64,000 nt of DNA from Ypsolopha sequella (Eukaryota > Arthropoda > Insecta > Lepidoptera > Ypsolophidae), in the NCBI GenBank assembly GCA_934047225.1, contig OW203986.1, positions 26,663,221 to 26,727,220 on the forward strand. Reading direction: 5' to 3'. The notes under the pieces are model-generated. The model made no database searches. It saw only the letters and a list, made by a program, of their open reading frames with translations, and was not told the origin of the DNA. The stretch's first letter is position 1. Each line of letters starts with the position of its first letter. Made by a program: the position numbers and the translations under genes. This document shows positions 53,601-54,695 of this stretch, one piece after another.

Positions 53601-53979
53601 CCAAGCCTCCAGTATGAATTTGGACGATGATCAAAAAGTCACCTTGTATATTATTTACAGATACAGTTTTGGAGCTTACACAAAGTTCTGAATATAGCAG
53701 TATTTAAAAGTGTAATACGTAAGAATTAATTGTTTTTCTCATTTTTAGTGAATTCTTATGGGAAATTAATGTTTTAAACCCTTAACTCTAATTTCAGAAT
53801 GCCCTTCAAACTCTACCCAGCTGTGTGTAAAAGATGGAGCGCAATATTTGATGCAAACTGGATATTCCACTAATTTTCTACTAGTGGATGGCCTCGGTCT
53901 ACTGGGACTCACCATAGGATGGTCTTTCCTAGGATACTATGGTCTCAAAAGGGAAGAAAGAAAAGGATACGCTTATTAA
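5615..53979 (+). CDS. ABCG half-transporter, white/brown/ok type (12 exons, 601 aa)
   Basis: Exons: 5615-5629, 6299-6428, 6684-6732, 8194-8374, 15382-15531, 17898-18136, 18750-18935, 24253-24358, 26012-26236, 27326-27461, 31070-31276, 53798-53979. All borders are ag/gt, phases agree throughout, and the total is 1806 nt with one stop. The ATP-binding domain comes first: Walker A GPSGAGKTT (residues 63-71), Q-loop PQFD (107-110), signature LSGGE (162-166), Walker B IIVCDE (182-187), D-loop GLDS, switch His219. The membrane domain follows, with the TQRGVQD text typical of brown and a C-terminal GLKREERKGYAY. All catalytic residues are kept, so it should be functional. Half-transporters of this group pair with White to load pigment precursors or urate into granules. 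Orthology to ok rather than brown or scarlet is a guess by exclusion, because the neighbouring paralogue looks more brown-like. Start ATG is plausible but not proven. Confidence 0.9.
5767..6073. mobile_element. GGTTCCGTACC...CTTGGCCGG repeat inside intron 1
   Basis: It runs from agggttccgtacccaaaggg, through a (ctgt)n-rich tract at 5821-5868, to gcacttggccggtttttt. The copies at 33069-33382 and 52176-52475 lie in the opposite orientation. It fills nearly half of the 669-bp first intron. Confidence 0.85.
6299..6428 (+). CDS. ABCG gene 1, exon 2 (N-terminus of the ATP-binding domain)
   Basis: Phase 0 in, phase 1 out (donor gtatca). It encodes VKVQDLTVWTP and PPVLILRD, the strand that precedes Walker A in white/brown-type transporters. 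Confidence 0.88.
6684..6732 (+). CDS. ABCG gene 1, exon 3 (49-nt micro-exon ending in Walker A)
   Basis: Acceptor ttttaatttttag and donor gtaagg enclose 49 nt reading VTCRIKGGEFVAVLGP plus two bases of Ser. It supplies the part missing between exons 2 and 4 and restores both reading phases, completing GPSGAGKT. Confidence 0.88.
6871..7133. mobile_element. Foldback MITE with TATACAAGGTG ends, copy 1
   Basis: The two halves are inverted copies: atcgtccaaattcatactgg and ccagtatgaatttggacgat; acaaggtg and caccttgt. The ends are flanked by TATA. A second copy lies at 53385-53646. TA borders suggest a mariner-like origin. Confidence 0.85.
7657..7874 (+). mobile_element. tRNA-derived snapback SINE, copy 1, with target duplication
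   Basis: GTTAGAAAG at 7657-7665 and 7866-7874 flanks a 200-bp unit. The unit begins with tatgatagaaataaatttc, has inverted arms (cattgcagtatagaaacgc / gcgtttctgtactgcaat) and a pol III B-box-like ggttcgaatcc in the middle. The A-box half of the tRNA part is deleted in this copy. Confidence 0.8.
8194..8374 (+). CDS. ABCG gene 1, exon 4 (Walker A to Q-loop)
   Basis: It begins with the last base of Ser65 after caatttttag and reads GAGKTTFLVSLA to AEHLTFM, then donor gtgagt at phase 0. Walker A lysine and Q-loop glutamine are present. Confidence 0.93.
8480..9130. other. Unusual stretch rich in short quasi-repeats (agtaactcg, gtagctg, ctgtcgga)
   Basis: Short motifs such as agtaactcg, cagtagc and tgtcggacagtaa recur many times without a fixed period. 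I found no clear terminal repeats and no coding frame. It could be the inside of a non-autonomous element. Confidence 0.35.
9150..10250. other. Intron sequence, no recognisable gene
   Basis: A 141-codon minus-strand frame (9414-9839) has no motif I recognise. Bases 10255-10370 are a degenerate piece of the GGTTCCG repeat family (aagggttcctta..., cctccactgtatccatctgtc). Confidence 0.4.
10625..10790. repeat. Lepidopteran-type interspersed repeat fragment
   Basis: It contains ttataaatgcgaaagtgtg at one end and gcgggcgaagccgtaggcaa plus agctagt at the other. A reverse-oriented relative is at 11905-12100. Confidence 0.6.
10994..11641. mobile_element. hAT-like non-autonomous element with CAGTGGCGTATTT ends
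   Basis: The termini are cagtggcgtattttaag and ataaatacgccactg, followed inside by gcgccctgggct and a loosely inverted ccccgggccat. A tRNA-derived SINE is nested inside (11214-11390). The 8-bp flanks do not match, so the hAT assignment rests on the CAGTGGCG ends only. Confidence 0.65.
11214..11390 (-). mobile_element. tRNA-derived SINE, copy 2, nested in the hAT-like element
   Basis: Minus strand. The cattgcagtatagaaacgca and tgcaatgatat arms enclose a 72-nt tRNA-like body at 11262-11333 with D-arm agctcagtcgttagagc, loop ccggtaa (GGT anticodon, Thr-like) and T-arm ggttcgaatcc. The acceptor stem pairs poorly, so this is a SINE head rather than a working tRNA gene. Confidence 0.8.
11800..11875. 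repeat. Deleted copy of the GGTTCCG/CTTGG repeat
   Basis: Start (agggttccgtaccc) and end (gtccgacttgcgcttgg) of the family are joined, with the middle missing. Confidence 0.6.
11905..12100. repeat. Lepidopteran-type interspersed repeat, reverse to 10625-10790
   Basis: It reads actagcttttgcccacggct ... cgggataaaaagtaggctgt ... cgcatttataaaac, the reverse complement layout of the earlier copy. Confidence 0.6.
12106..13084. other. AT-rich intron sequence with agatggcgctgt motif
   Basis: The text agatggcgctgt (12570) recurs inverted at 13815 (acagcgccatct) and again at 46010 and 46475. It marks a scattered repeat family. I see nothing else. Confidence 0.4.
13085..13335. repeat. GC-rich patch, probable transposable-element fragment
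   Basis: This block is much richer in GC than its surroundings. It contains cttcggcgaccagcctcagc and ccacgcctacggctttttat. The open frames on the plus strand (13087-13344, 13137-13328) are a by-product of base composition. Confidence 0.4.
14178..14806. mobile_element. Foldback element, ~110-bp inverted arms
   Basis: Left arm tgtggattgaaaagtcgaaa ... ctagttaggagataaac ... gagtcgagcccga matches the right arm tcgggctcgactc ... gtttatctcctaactag ... ctttcgactttttcatccaca. A G-run of about 14 lies inside at 14289-14302. No target duplication was evident. Confidence 0.75.
15382..15531 (+). CDS. ABCG gene 1, exon 5 (ABC signature)
   Basis: Acceptor tgtttcag, donor gtaaga, phase 0 at both ends. It encodes TEMKLGSS... 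to SSLSGGEKKLLSLATS, containing the family signature LSGGE. Confidence 0.93.
15704..16140. repeat. Interspersed repeat, copy 1
   Basis: Shared with 29330-29735 over long stretches, for example atttcatgaaatac, gttgaaatgaggtcttc, aggaaccat(g/a)tacagaa and agagtgacagtgacaaaaat. Confidence 0.7.
16629..17227. mobile_element. Large foldback element (~200-bp TIRs) with 8-9 bp target duplication
   Basis: CTATCGAGG occurs at 16620-16628 and 17228-17236. The arms start near tactaccctccccggtggg and end near cccaccggggaggatggta, and pair through ggtaaaacaaagagaga / tctctctttattttacc. The exact edge is ambiguous by a base or two. An 8-bp duplication would fit hAT, 9 bp would fit Mutator-like elements. 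Confidence 0.8.
17898..18136 (+). CDS. ABCG gene 1, exon 6 (Walker B, D-loop, H-switch)
   Basis: Acceptor atattttacag, phase 0; donor gttaga after two bases of Ser255. It encodes KIIVCDEPTTGLDS and VVCSIHQPSS, the catalytic Glu and switch His both present. Confidence 0.95.
18137..18749. other. Intron without recognisable feature
   Basis: AT-rich. I see no repeat family or exon. Confidence 0.4.
18750..18935 (+). CDS. ABCG gene 1, exon 7 (linker after the ATP-binding domain)
   Basis: Acceptor ttaattgcag, donor gtatgt, phase 2 on both sides. It encodes IGLMCPKNYNPAEFYIKAIS; the CP..YNPA(D/E)F(Y) motif is the hallmark of white/brown-type ABCG proteins. Confidence 0.92.
18936..19799. other. Intron without recognisable feature
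   Basis: Nothing recognisable on either strand apart from AT-rich DNA. Confidence 0.4.
19800..20785. mobile_element. GGTTCCG/CTTGGCCGG repeat, long subfamily, with nested MITE and internal duplication
   Basis: It begins aaccggtcaagtgcgag and ends gggtacggaaccctaaaaa. Bases 20612-20665 and 20672-20726 are a short direct duplication (ccgtctaaaagctagaaatc ... gacggacagcggatt). The foldback MITE at 20134-20390 is inserted inside. Confidence 0.75.
20134..20390. mobile_element. Foldback MITE nested in the repeat
   Basis: Arms: aggtgtaaccatatttgaag ... gaacaacttttactatgga and ccatagtaaaagttgttc ... cttcaaatatggttacacct. The core resembles 52931-53194. Confidence 0.8.
21475..21530. repeat. Short direct repeat, 32-bp period
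   Basis: gggcctattatgtatctcta + gttgcc occurs twice, 32 bp apart, just before the MITE pair. Confidence 0.7.
21541..21905. mobile_element. Tandem pair of small TIR elements
   Basis: Two copies (21541-21698 and 21743-21905) each start ggtgcctatcatcaaaaaca and end tgtttttgatgataggcacc, with highly similar interiors (gaagtgacgacacagttcgt). The flanks agttggcaac(t/c)a(a/g)agatac also repeat, so the unit was duplicated with its border. Confidence 0.85.
22419..22560. mobile_element. Short palindromic MITE
   Basis: ccccgtagcatagtgtttaa at the left faces ttaaacattatgctacgggg at the right; the inner parts pair less well. Length 142 bp. Confidence 0.75.
22561..23854. other. Intron sequence, mostly unexplained; microsatellite at 23583-23606
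   Basis: A (cata)n run of about six units lies at 23583-23606. Text near 22690-22740 (gacaccccctcggg, attcatgtcgtgacgat) recurs at 31890-31930, so an old repeat is present. Confidence 0.5.
23855..24028. repeat. Interspersed repeat, pairs with 34932-35100
   Basis: cgaaatggttttcgaattaa at its right end is found inverted at 34938-34957, and the match extends through gatgaatatttttacgaaaa and cgtgtgacg..cact. Confidence 0.7.
24253..24358 (+). CDS. ABCG gene 1, exon 8 (first transmembrane region)
   Basis: Acceptor ttttattacag, donor gtgagt; 106 nt, phase 2 in and 0 out. It encodes VRRNWLKQVSLLLWRSTLA to QLCISM. The counterpart in gene 2 is also exactly 106 nt with the same phases. Confidence 0.92.
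24359..25650. other. Intron without recognisable gene
   Basis: Bases 25000-25060 (aatacaaatacaaaagtctt, tattgtcc) resemble the 3' tail of insect LINEs; the rest is AT-rich and unexplained. Confidence 0.4.
25651..25817. mobile_element. Foldback MITE (TAAAGCCGATTCTGAAGGC family), copy 1
   Basis: Left arm taaagccgattctgaaggct ... gtgctgtcaaaact; right arm agttttgacagcac ... gccttcagaattggcttta. The second copy is at 28757-28873. Confidence 0.85.
26012..26236 (+). CDS. ABCG gene 1, exon 9 (transmembrane region)
   Basis: Acceptor cctgtccacag, donor gtgagt, phase 0 at both ends, 75 codons. It encodes ISATIIGSCYVGI, TQRGVQDMQGF, then ECGVYDCSAYFVSKFLSY. The TQR.VQD segment and the RRE...Y..SAYY-like segment match the brown family. 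Confidence 0.94.
26418..26632. mobile_element. Foldback element between exon 9 and its partial copy
   Basis: aaggaggaaactgacag and ctgtcagtttcctcctt are inverted, as are aaatgcgcttttaac and g(g)taaaagcgcattt and the outer aaagtatattttttg / aaaaaaatatacttt. Confidence 0.8.
26703..26826 (+). pseudogene. Decayed partial duplicate of ABCG exon 9
   Basis: From ggcctctcctacagcgca through gtacgccttccatgacacct to ctaagtttctgagttatgtg it matches exon 9 (26126-26240) closely. It has frame-disturbing changes and in-frame stops, and no usable upstream acceptor or first half. Therefore it is a pseudo-exon and not an alternative exon. Confidence 0.9.
27326..27461 (+). CDS. ABCG gene 1, exon 10 (transmembrane region)
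   Basis: Acceptor ttctcccccag, donor gtaagg; 136 nt, phase 0 in and 1 out. It encodes IPRCIIWPVVFMNIASLAV to CAAICSTAYG. The paralogue exon in gene 2 is also 136 nt and begins IPRAVIEPVLF. Confidence 0.93.
27715..28073 (-). mobile_element. LINE-derived repeat, copy 1 (interrupted by a MITE)
   Basis: It starts with the atccatccatccatcagcct / gtccactgctggaca text of RTE-like LINE ends and is shared almost throughout with 62935-63300. It breaks at cagctctaccacc where the hAT-like MITE at 28074 is inserted. Confidence 0.75.
28074..28314. mobile_element. hAT-like MITE, 241 bp, 8-bp target duplication CTACCACC
   Basis: CTACCACC stands at 28066-28073 and 28315-28322. Ends are cagtggcgtgcacagaactt and aagttctgtgcacgccactg, perfect over 20 bp, and the arms continue with ttccggaaaagcaatcagaa. 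Confidence 0.92.
28405..28556. mobile_element. Foldback MITE
   Basis: gagccctgtgacagc pairs with gctgtcacagggctc, flanked by tataatatagct / agctatatttta and ctatag / ctatag-like ends. Confidence 0.75.
28757..28873. mobile_element. Foldback MITE (TAAAGCCGATTCTGAAGGC family), copy 2
   Basis: Same arms as 25651-25817 with a shorter loop. Confidence 0.85.
28874..29329. other. Intron sequence; MITE remnant at 29212-29310
   Basis: tcacgaaaaaaacagctgtt + ccat and agaaaagtt near 29280-29310 resemble the arm of the 52931-53194 element. Nothing else is recognisable. Confidence 0.4.
29330..29735. repeat. Interspersed repeat, copy 2 of 15704-16140
   Basis: Long shared blocks with the first copy, same orientation, about 10-15% divergent by eye. 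Confidence 0.7.
29941..30435. mobile_element. piggyBac-like MITE bounded by TTAA, copy 1
   Basis: TTAAGGCG at the left and CGCCTTAA at the right; internal sequence is shared over the full length with 59353-59849. TTAA borders on both copies fit the strict TTAA target of piggyBac. Confidence 0.75.
30495..30648. mobile_element. Short foldback MITE
   Basis: tctaccgcgtaattctcat and atgagaattacgcggtaga are perfect inverted ends; gtatcaacttcaag / caagttgatgttgat pair loosely inside. Confidence 0.8.
30867..30936. repeat. Perfect 24-bp inverted repeat (hairpin)
   Basis: Arms 30867-30890 and 30913-30936 are perfectly complementary (ending aacggctcac / gtgagccgtt) around a 22-bp loop. The tttttatata next to the stem argues for a small MITE and not an RNA gene. 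Confidence 0.85.
31070..31276 (+). CDS. ABCG gene 1, exon 11 (transmembrane region and extracellular loop)
   Basis: Acceptor tttttttatccag, donor gtaagt, phase 1 in and out. It encodes GLGMGGLFSFTDMMGEF, the hydrophobic LPLFLVSGAFIRL stretch, and YWRQIDYI before the extracellular loop. Confidence 0.93.
31277..32719. other. Start of the 22.5-kb last intron, no recognisable element
   Basis: AT-rich. A 12-bp inverted pair (ttccgtaaaaat / atttttacggaa) sits at 31323-31346, just after the donor. Text near 31890 repeats part of 22690-22740. Confidence 0.4.
32720..32867. mobile_element. TA-flanked MITE, second copy of 4037-4182
   Basis: Starts tacagtgctacaaggatctg and ends gacgcactgta; internal ggggcgcagctgtgaaacaa is shared with the first copy in inverse order. 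Confidence 0.7.
33069..33382. mobile_element. GGTTCCGTACC...CTTGGCCGG repeat, reverse copy
   Basis: Starts atccggccaagtgcgagtca and ends gggtacggaaccctaaca, with the cagacggacagacagacgga tract inside. Same subfamily as 5767-6073 and 52176-52475. Confidence 0.85.
33685..33880. repeat. Distant relative of the TTAA-bounded MITE
   Basis: gtcggtacaaatat, attgaaataa and aaaataatacttttcacatg are shared with 29941-30435; the TTAA ends are not kept. Confidence 0.5.
33881..34931. other. Intron sequence, nothing recognised
   Basis: AT-rich DNA without exon, hairpin or known repeat by eye. Confidence 0.4.
34932..35100. repeat. Interspersed repeat, reverse copy of 23855-24028
   Basis: Begins taaggtgtgttaattcgaaa and ends near ggctgtttagaaatgtgtcc, mirror of the earlier copy. 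Confidence 0.7.
35101..36293. other. Intron sequence left of the CACTA element, nothing recognised
   Basis: AT-rich. Bases 35410-35470 and 35690-35755 share cgccg / gataatc words (ctataatccgcc, ggcggattatcgag), perhaps ends of an old element. Confidence 0.4.
36296..36308 (+). repeat. Left terminal inverted repeat of the CACTA-like element
   Basis: cactgggaaaaaa, preceded by the TA duplication. The match to the right end is 12 bp (16 if the palindromic target bases CGTA are counted). Confidence 0.88.
36330..37680. repeat. Left subterminal repeat array, ~101-bp units with ACACGGCT motif
   Basis: Near 36340-36660 short words agccgtgt / acacggct recur every 20-40 bp. From 36700 to 37310 regular units of about 101 bp follow (ttgatgtgatcgtgtgaaac, ggctgcctgagcca). 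Around 37305 the orientation flips: tcttcctacgatatgacacg faces cgtgtcatatcgtaggaaga. Several minus-strand frames here are by-products of the unit. Confidence 0.92.
37690..38845. other. AT-rich 3' part of the transposon, with a 54-bp direct repeat
   Basis: acttttgttgaaacatcgaa + taagtttttgaaa occurs twice (37990-38030 and 38045-38085). The remainder has no coding capacity and probably includes the 3' UTR of the transposase. Confidence 0.55.
38846..41437 (-). CDS. CACTA/EnSpm-like transposase with N-terminal C2H2 zinc fingers (863 aa)
   Basis: One uninterrupted frame. The first ATG is at 41437; a few more codons upstream are open but lack ATG. Residues 2-61 hold two C2H2-like fingers, the second a clean C-x2-C-x12-H-x3-H (FRCGMCSRWF...HVQHH). 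A linker rich in Ser/Gln follows. The core has YFDDFE (about 321), HKLGGMYISLPSLPPRL, GDNLG (about 416), a C-x2-C pair (YSCRICK) and VDYMHDLLEGV (about 497). I recall this set from transposase-like proteins that are common in fish and cnidarian genomes and related to tnp2 of EnSpm. No stop or frameshift is seen, so it may be active. Catalytic Asp/Glu residues cannot be fixed without an alignment. The companion gene ends 87 bp upstream on the same strand. Confidence 0.85.
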   Translation of the reverse strand: MLTCYYCKKCFRDLCLLFSHITVGCPKYSDVEGWGGFRCGMCSRWFSEVYTWRRHVQHHHAPPSALVSPCKSVPSSKVSTPDKGLDLDLPGTSSGVMPAGNIFQSPEKMATVFSDTSSQQVKQPIQSQNASTFLQQQLGLLISSFHTNTGMSFKTVQSFVDAFRCFNRDLVDVALEMMSNDLPTSTGDVICEHVSSYIEQLRKTLNAVIEPLQSIYKREKYFTSLGSYIPPQDVFLGVRNEVVGRHPPPRSIPVVGQFIPIHRVLQRLLSIPGLMSEMDVYVKRCHESPCIQHFTQSPVWKETVSQHSLSADSKVYPYHIYFDDFETGNALGSHAGTHKLGGMYISLPSLPPRLASQLKYILLLYLFHSDDRTEFGNSIFKTVIDEINFLAVEGVHVKMEGFEGNVRFILGLITGDNLGLHTILGFSQSFRANYSCRICKASKEITISQCIEDPALLRDKETYLEDVNRDNVTETGVRERSVWLDVKFFDLFSHVAVDYMHDLLEGVCRYTMKVVIENLIEKKHFTLDYLNSRIIEFDYGPDSNNKPPTIKKLGANSVQIKMSATECHRLVRYFSLLIGHLVDEVDNGLRIGCHTNILSSTNYEYYELYLLLRKLMDIILTEQVYSQLTEVLAIYIKDFNELFIKLSRSTLKPKFHHLIHYPRMMLRLGPIGHISSMRYESKHRAGKAAVNAGAGRVNVCKSAAKKLQLQLNHLLLTNLTAPVNVPGSLTTLPIDEKIAVIDVFSLPTNALIYSVPYVTVADYNVTYRTSDVLLLELVCVDMFAPLLMSVTNIYYDSSVGKAYAKGHLFETLYFDSHFHAYKVVKTHEVKYIALDQLQFPFPNTLTSSLIDDAFFVTIRNAID
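41524..42155 (-). CDS. Companion gene, exon 8 (C-terminal domain and repeat tail)
   Basis: Acceptor tttatttttcag; joins the phase-1 end of exon 7 to give Asp and then TELQKLTAVLLLLPFAIVGG. Contains VVVDGIWFCC and the SQET repeats, then TGA. Confidence 0.88.
41524..45701 (-). CDS. Companion protein of the transposon, SAMD3-like (8 exons, 635 aa)
   Basis: Exons on the minus strand: 45701-45629, 45480-45341, 44166-44066, 43910-43491, 43316-43129, 42950-42763, 42614-42449, 42155-41524. All have ag/gt borders with matching phases; the sum is 1908 nt with one stop. Residues 1-71 look like a SAM-type helical domain (MELNQVNDLLNEWKL ... GYTSIDLLKSLEP). A middle part has FPKEPEAIWF and GKLYDRYGKRQAIWRETRG. 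Then come WKATWSVRKRYLLS, YIKYFPVLCLP and, near the C-terminus, a domain with AFVVVDGIWFCCSN and YPIQCEHIWQMLQF. The order of these elements resembles SAMD3-like proteins as I remember them. The tail is an acidic, Ser/Thr-rich repeat of SQETRDTP. By position it is the counterpart of TnpA, the protein that binds subterminal repeats in plant CACTA elements; that role is inference. Confidence 0.82.
41541..41662 (-). repeat. 24-bp coding repeat at the companion C-terminus
   Basis: gtctctagtctcttgagagg recurs with a 24-bp period, encoding SQETRDTP-like octapeptides. A related run of gtctcttcagtcagag at 41470-41535 lies in the gap before the transposase start. Confidence 0.85.
42449..42614 (-). CDS. 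Companion gene, exon 7
   Basis: Acceptor ttttgcttcacag, donor gtaata. Reads INIDFALNYSNISPSALY to QQQKIHDLPK, phase 0 in and 1 out. Confidence 0.82.
42763..42950 (-). CDS. Companion gene, exon 6
   Basis: Acceptor actttttcgacag, donor gtaagt. Reads AELKTNGDITTIFKYQG to YIKYFPVLCLPNVGPHL, phase 1 in and 0 out. Contains the WKATWSVRKRYLL block. Confidence 0.85.
43129..43316 (-). CDS. Companion gene, exon 5
   Basis: Acceptor gttctgatgaag, donor gtaaca. Continues GKLYDR with YGKRQAIWRETRGLVKK and a basic patch RRHRKRE. Confidence 0.8.
43491..43910 (-). CDS. Companion gene, exon 4
   Basis: Acceptor cattttgtag, donor gtaaaa. 420 nt reading through SATRQLLKIGLQREYRR, LPYGDFIQWAKHVNDLFPKE and HGKLYD. 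Confidence 0.87.
44066..44166 (-). CDS. Companion gene, exon 3
   Basis: Acceptor ttttcaactgcag, donor gtatga. Reads AEKLSNPSTTQQYNQFDLL and an acidic SSSESEVEVG patch. Confidence 0.78.
45341..45480 (-). CDS. Companion gene, exon 2 (second half of the SAM-like domain)
   Basis: Acceptor cttttcag, donor gttagt. Reads KGYTSIDLLKSLEPTNDNF to MKWKEWMSGCKE. Confidence 0.83.
45629..45701 (-). CDS. Companion gene, exon 1 (start of the SAM-like domain)
   Basis: ATG at 45701, preceded by an in-frame run without another ATG; MELNQVNDLLNEWKLSQEA then donor gtaagt, phase 1. Confidence 0.8.
45979..46516. mobile_element. Foldback MITE nested in the CACTA-like element
   Basis: gttttccaggccagcttcca ... catagatggcgctgtctaa is mirrored by ttagacagcgccatctatga ... 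tggaagctagcctggaaaac. It belongs to the agatggcgctgt family also touched at 12570 and 13815. Confidence 0.82.
46517..47300. other. Part of the transposon 5' region, nothing recognised
   Basis: No exon or repeat family is recognisable. It may hold promoter sequence of the companion gene, but 800 bp separate it from the start codon. Confidence 0.4.
47305..47475. repeat. End fragment of a GGTTCCG-family repeat
   Basis: ggggccgtagacttctatag ... ccgacagacagacggactga ... aagggttcctt ... gaggtacgaaacactaaaaa, the 3' half of the family. Confidence 0.6.
47775..48176 (+). mobile_element. Decayed LINE 3' end inside the CACTA-like element
   Basis: Plus strand reads QRVQNACARFCFNIPKRTHVT, SARRKLHLACLVHKV and, after frame breaks, NDLPPPLHVQMTTATFKKRVK. 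This is the typical C-terminal text of non-LTR reverse transcriptase ORFs (jockey/CR1-like). Stops and shifts show it is dead. Confidence 0.8.
48575..49985. repeat. Right subterminal repeat array, ~105-bp units with ACACGGCT motif
   Basis: About a dozen units: gtgacacggctaacgtagcc, tggttttgataagcatacg, accgtgtctagaacggctc, gacagccatgtttgggac. From 49740 to 49985 shorter, irregular agccgtgt words follow. The unit differs from that of the left array; only the ACACGGCT core is common. Confidence 0.92.
49988..49999 (-). repeat. Right terminal inverted repeat of the CACTA-like element
   Basis: tttttcccagtg, complementary to the left end, followed by the TA duplication at 50000-50001. Confidence 0.88.
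50156..50636 (+). mobile_element. hAT-like non-autonomous element, 481 bp, copy A
   Basis: Ends tagggtttgcaattcgaata and taaacgaatagtgcaaaccc + ta. Repeated attcgaatattcg words occur near both ends. It is the mirror image of copy B at 50889. The target duplication is not clean here. Confidence 0.85.
50637..50880. other. Spacer between the two hAT-like copies
   Basis: Contains gagcgtagcgaggga / gagcgtaacgaggga words that also occur right of copy B (gagtaaagcgagggg), so both copies seem to have landed in an older repeated sequence. Confidence 0.45.
50889..51369 (-). mobile_element. hAT-like non-autonomous element, 481 bp, copy B, 8-bp target duplication
   Basis: GTCCTGAG at 50881-50888 and 51370-51377 flanks exactly 481 bp, the reverse complement of copy A with no difference that I could see. 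TAGGGTTTGCA ends and an 8-bp duplication fit hAT. Confidence 0.9.
51378..52175. other. Intron sequence, nothing recognised
   Basis: No exon, TIR or known repeat found. Confidence 0.4.
52176..52475. mobile_element. GGTTCCGTACC...CTTGGCCGG repeat, reverse copy
   Basis: Starts ccagccaagtgcgagtcgga and ends tttgggtacggaaccctaaa; highly similar to 33069-33382. Confidence 0.87.
52931..53194. mobile_element. Near-perfect foldback MITE
   Basis: aactggtgatagtactcgtc + catatgaacaacttttacta is mirrored by tagtaaaagttgttcatatg + gacgagtactatcaccagtt; outer ends aacgtgaaatttaag / cttaaatttcacgtt. Confidence 0.88.
53385..53646. mobile_element. Foldback MITE with TATACAAGGTG ends, copy 2
   Basis: Same arms as 6871-7133 (catcgtccaaattcatact, gtgatcagtatcatg) and the same TATA-flanked acaaggtg / caccttgt ends. 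Confidence 0.87.
53798..53979 (+). CDS. ABCG gene 1, exon 12 (last transmembrane helix and C-terminus)
   Basis: Acceptor ctaatttcag, phase 1. Reads ECPSNSTQLCVKDGAQYLM with two Cys in the extracellular loop, helix LVDGLGLLGLTIGWSFLGYYG, and the tail REERKGYAY before TAA. It lies 22.5 kb from exon 11, but phase and family match make it the clear continuation. Confidence 0.9.
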
Positions 53980-54111
53980 AACATGTTTTATTTATTATAA
54001 AAATCGGTTTAATAGTATTTACGCAATATGAAATGTCGTTGTATGAAATTGTGTACTTAATCTACTGTAAAATATTGTATAAAAATGATTTTTCTTGTAA
54101 AAAGTTGTAAA

Positions 54112-54117
54112 AATAAA
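54112..54117 (+). terminator. AATAAA poly(A) signal of ABCG gene 1
   Basis: AATAAA 133 bp after the stop codon, in AT-rich 3' UTR-like sequence. It lies between the two convergent genes. Confidence 0.55.
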
Positions 54118-54306
54118 CAAACTTTTATGATAGTACATTAGATTGTATCAAAATTAAATTGAGATTCTTTGTTTTGAAGCATAATAAAACATTACTCTGC
54201 AAAAGTATTAAGTTACAGTTTTTACTTTACATAATAAGACCGACTGCACATCTTGCGAATACGAGACTGGCAAAACCAAAAATACACTTAAAAACTTGCA
54301 CAAGTA

Positions 54307-54695
54307 TTAATAGACCGGTGTACCCTTACTCCTCTTTATAACACACAAAAACGCTATCGTATGAGCAATGAAATACATTGCTACCAAACAGCAGCAATTT
54401 CTCCAGAAGTTGTCCTCATCATACCCATACCTCTTAATGACCTCCGTTCCAGTTCTGATGCATGGCATACCAGGGATTTCCACACACTTGATCTCTTCAA
54501 TAGACTTCCATTGGAGGATTGAGATGGACTCGACGCCATAGTAGAAACCGGATACGTATCGAAGCCAAGATAATGGTGCTTTGATGCTGTCCAGGTTCAA
54601 GTAGATACCGGAAAACATAGTTCCGATGAGGTCGAAGGGCACGGAGACGAGGGCCGCTGTCTCCATCTTGTCGAAGACCGCGGAGAGGAAAGACC
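54307..54695 (-). CDS. ABCG gene 2, last exon
   Basis: Acceptor tctctattccag, phase 1. Reads SFLSAVFDKMETAALVS to the end KRSKGTPVY. It spans what gene 1 encodes in two exons, so the 22.5-kb intron of gene 1 has no counterpart here. Confidence 0.92.
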
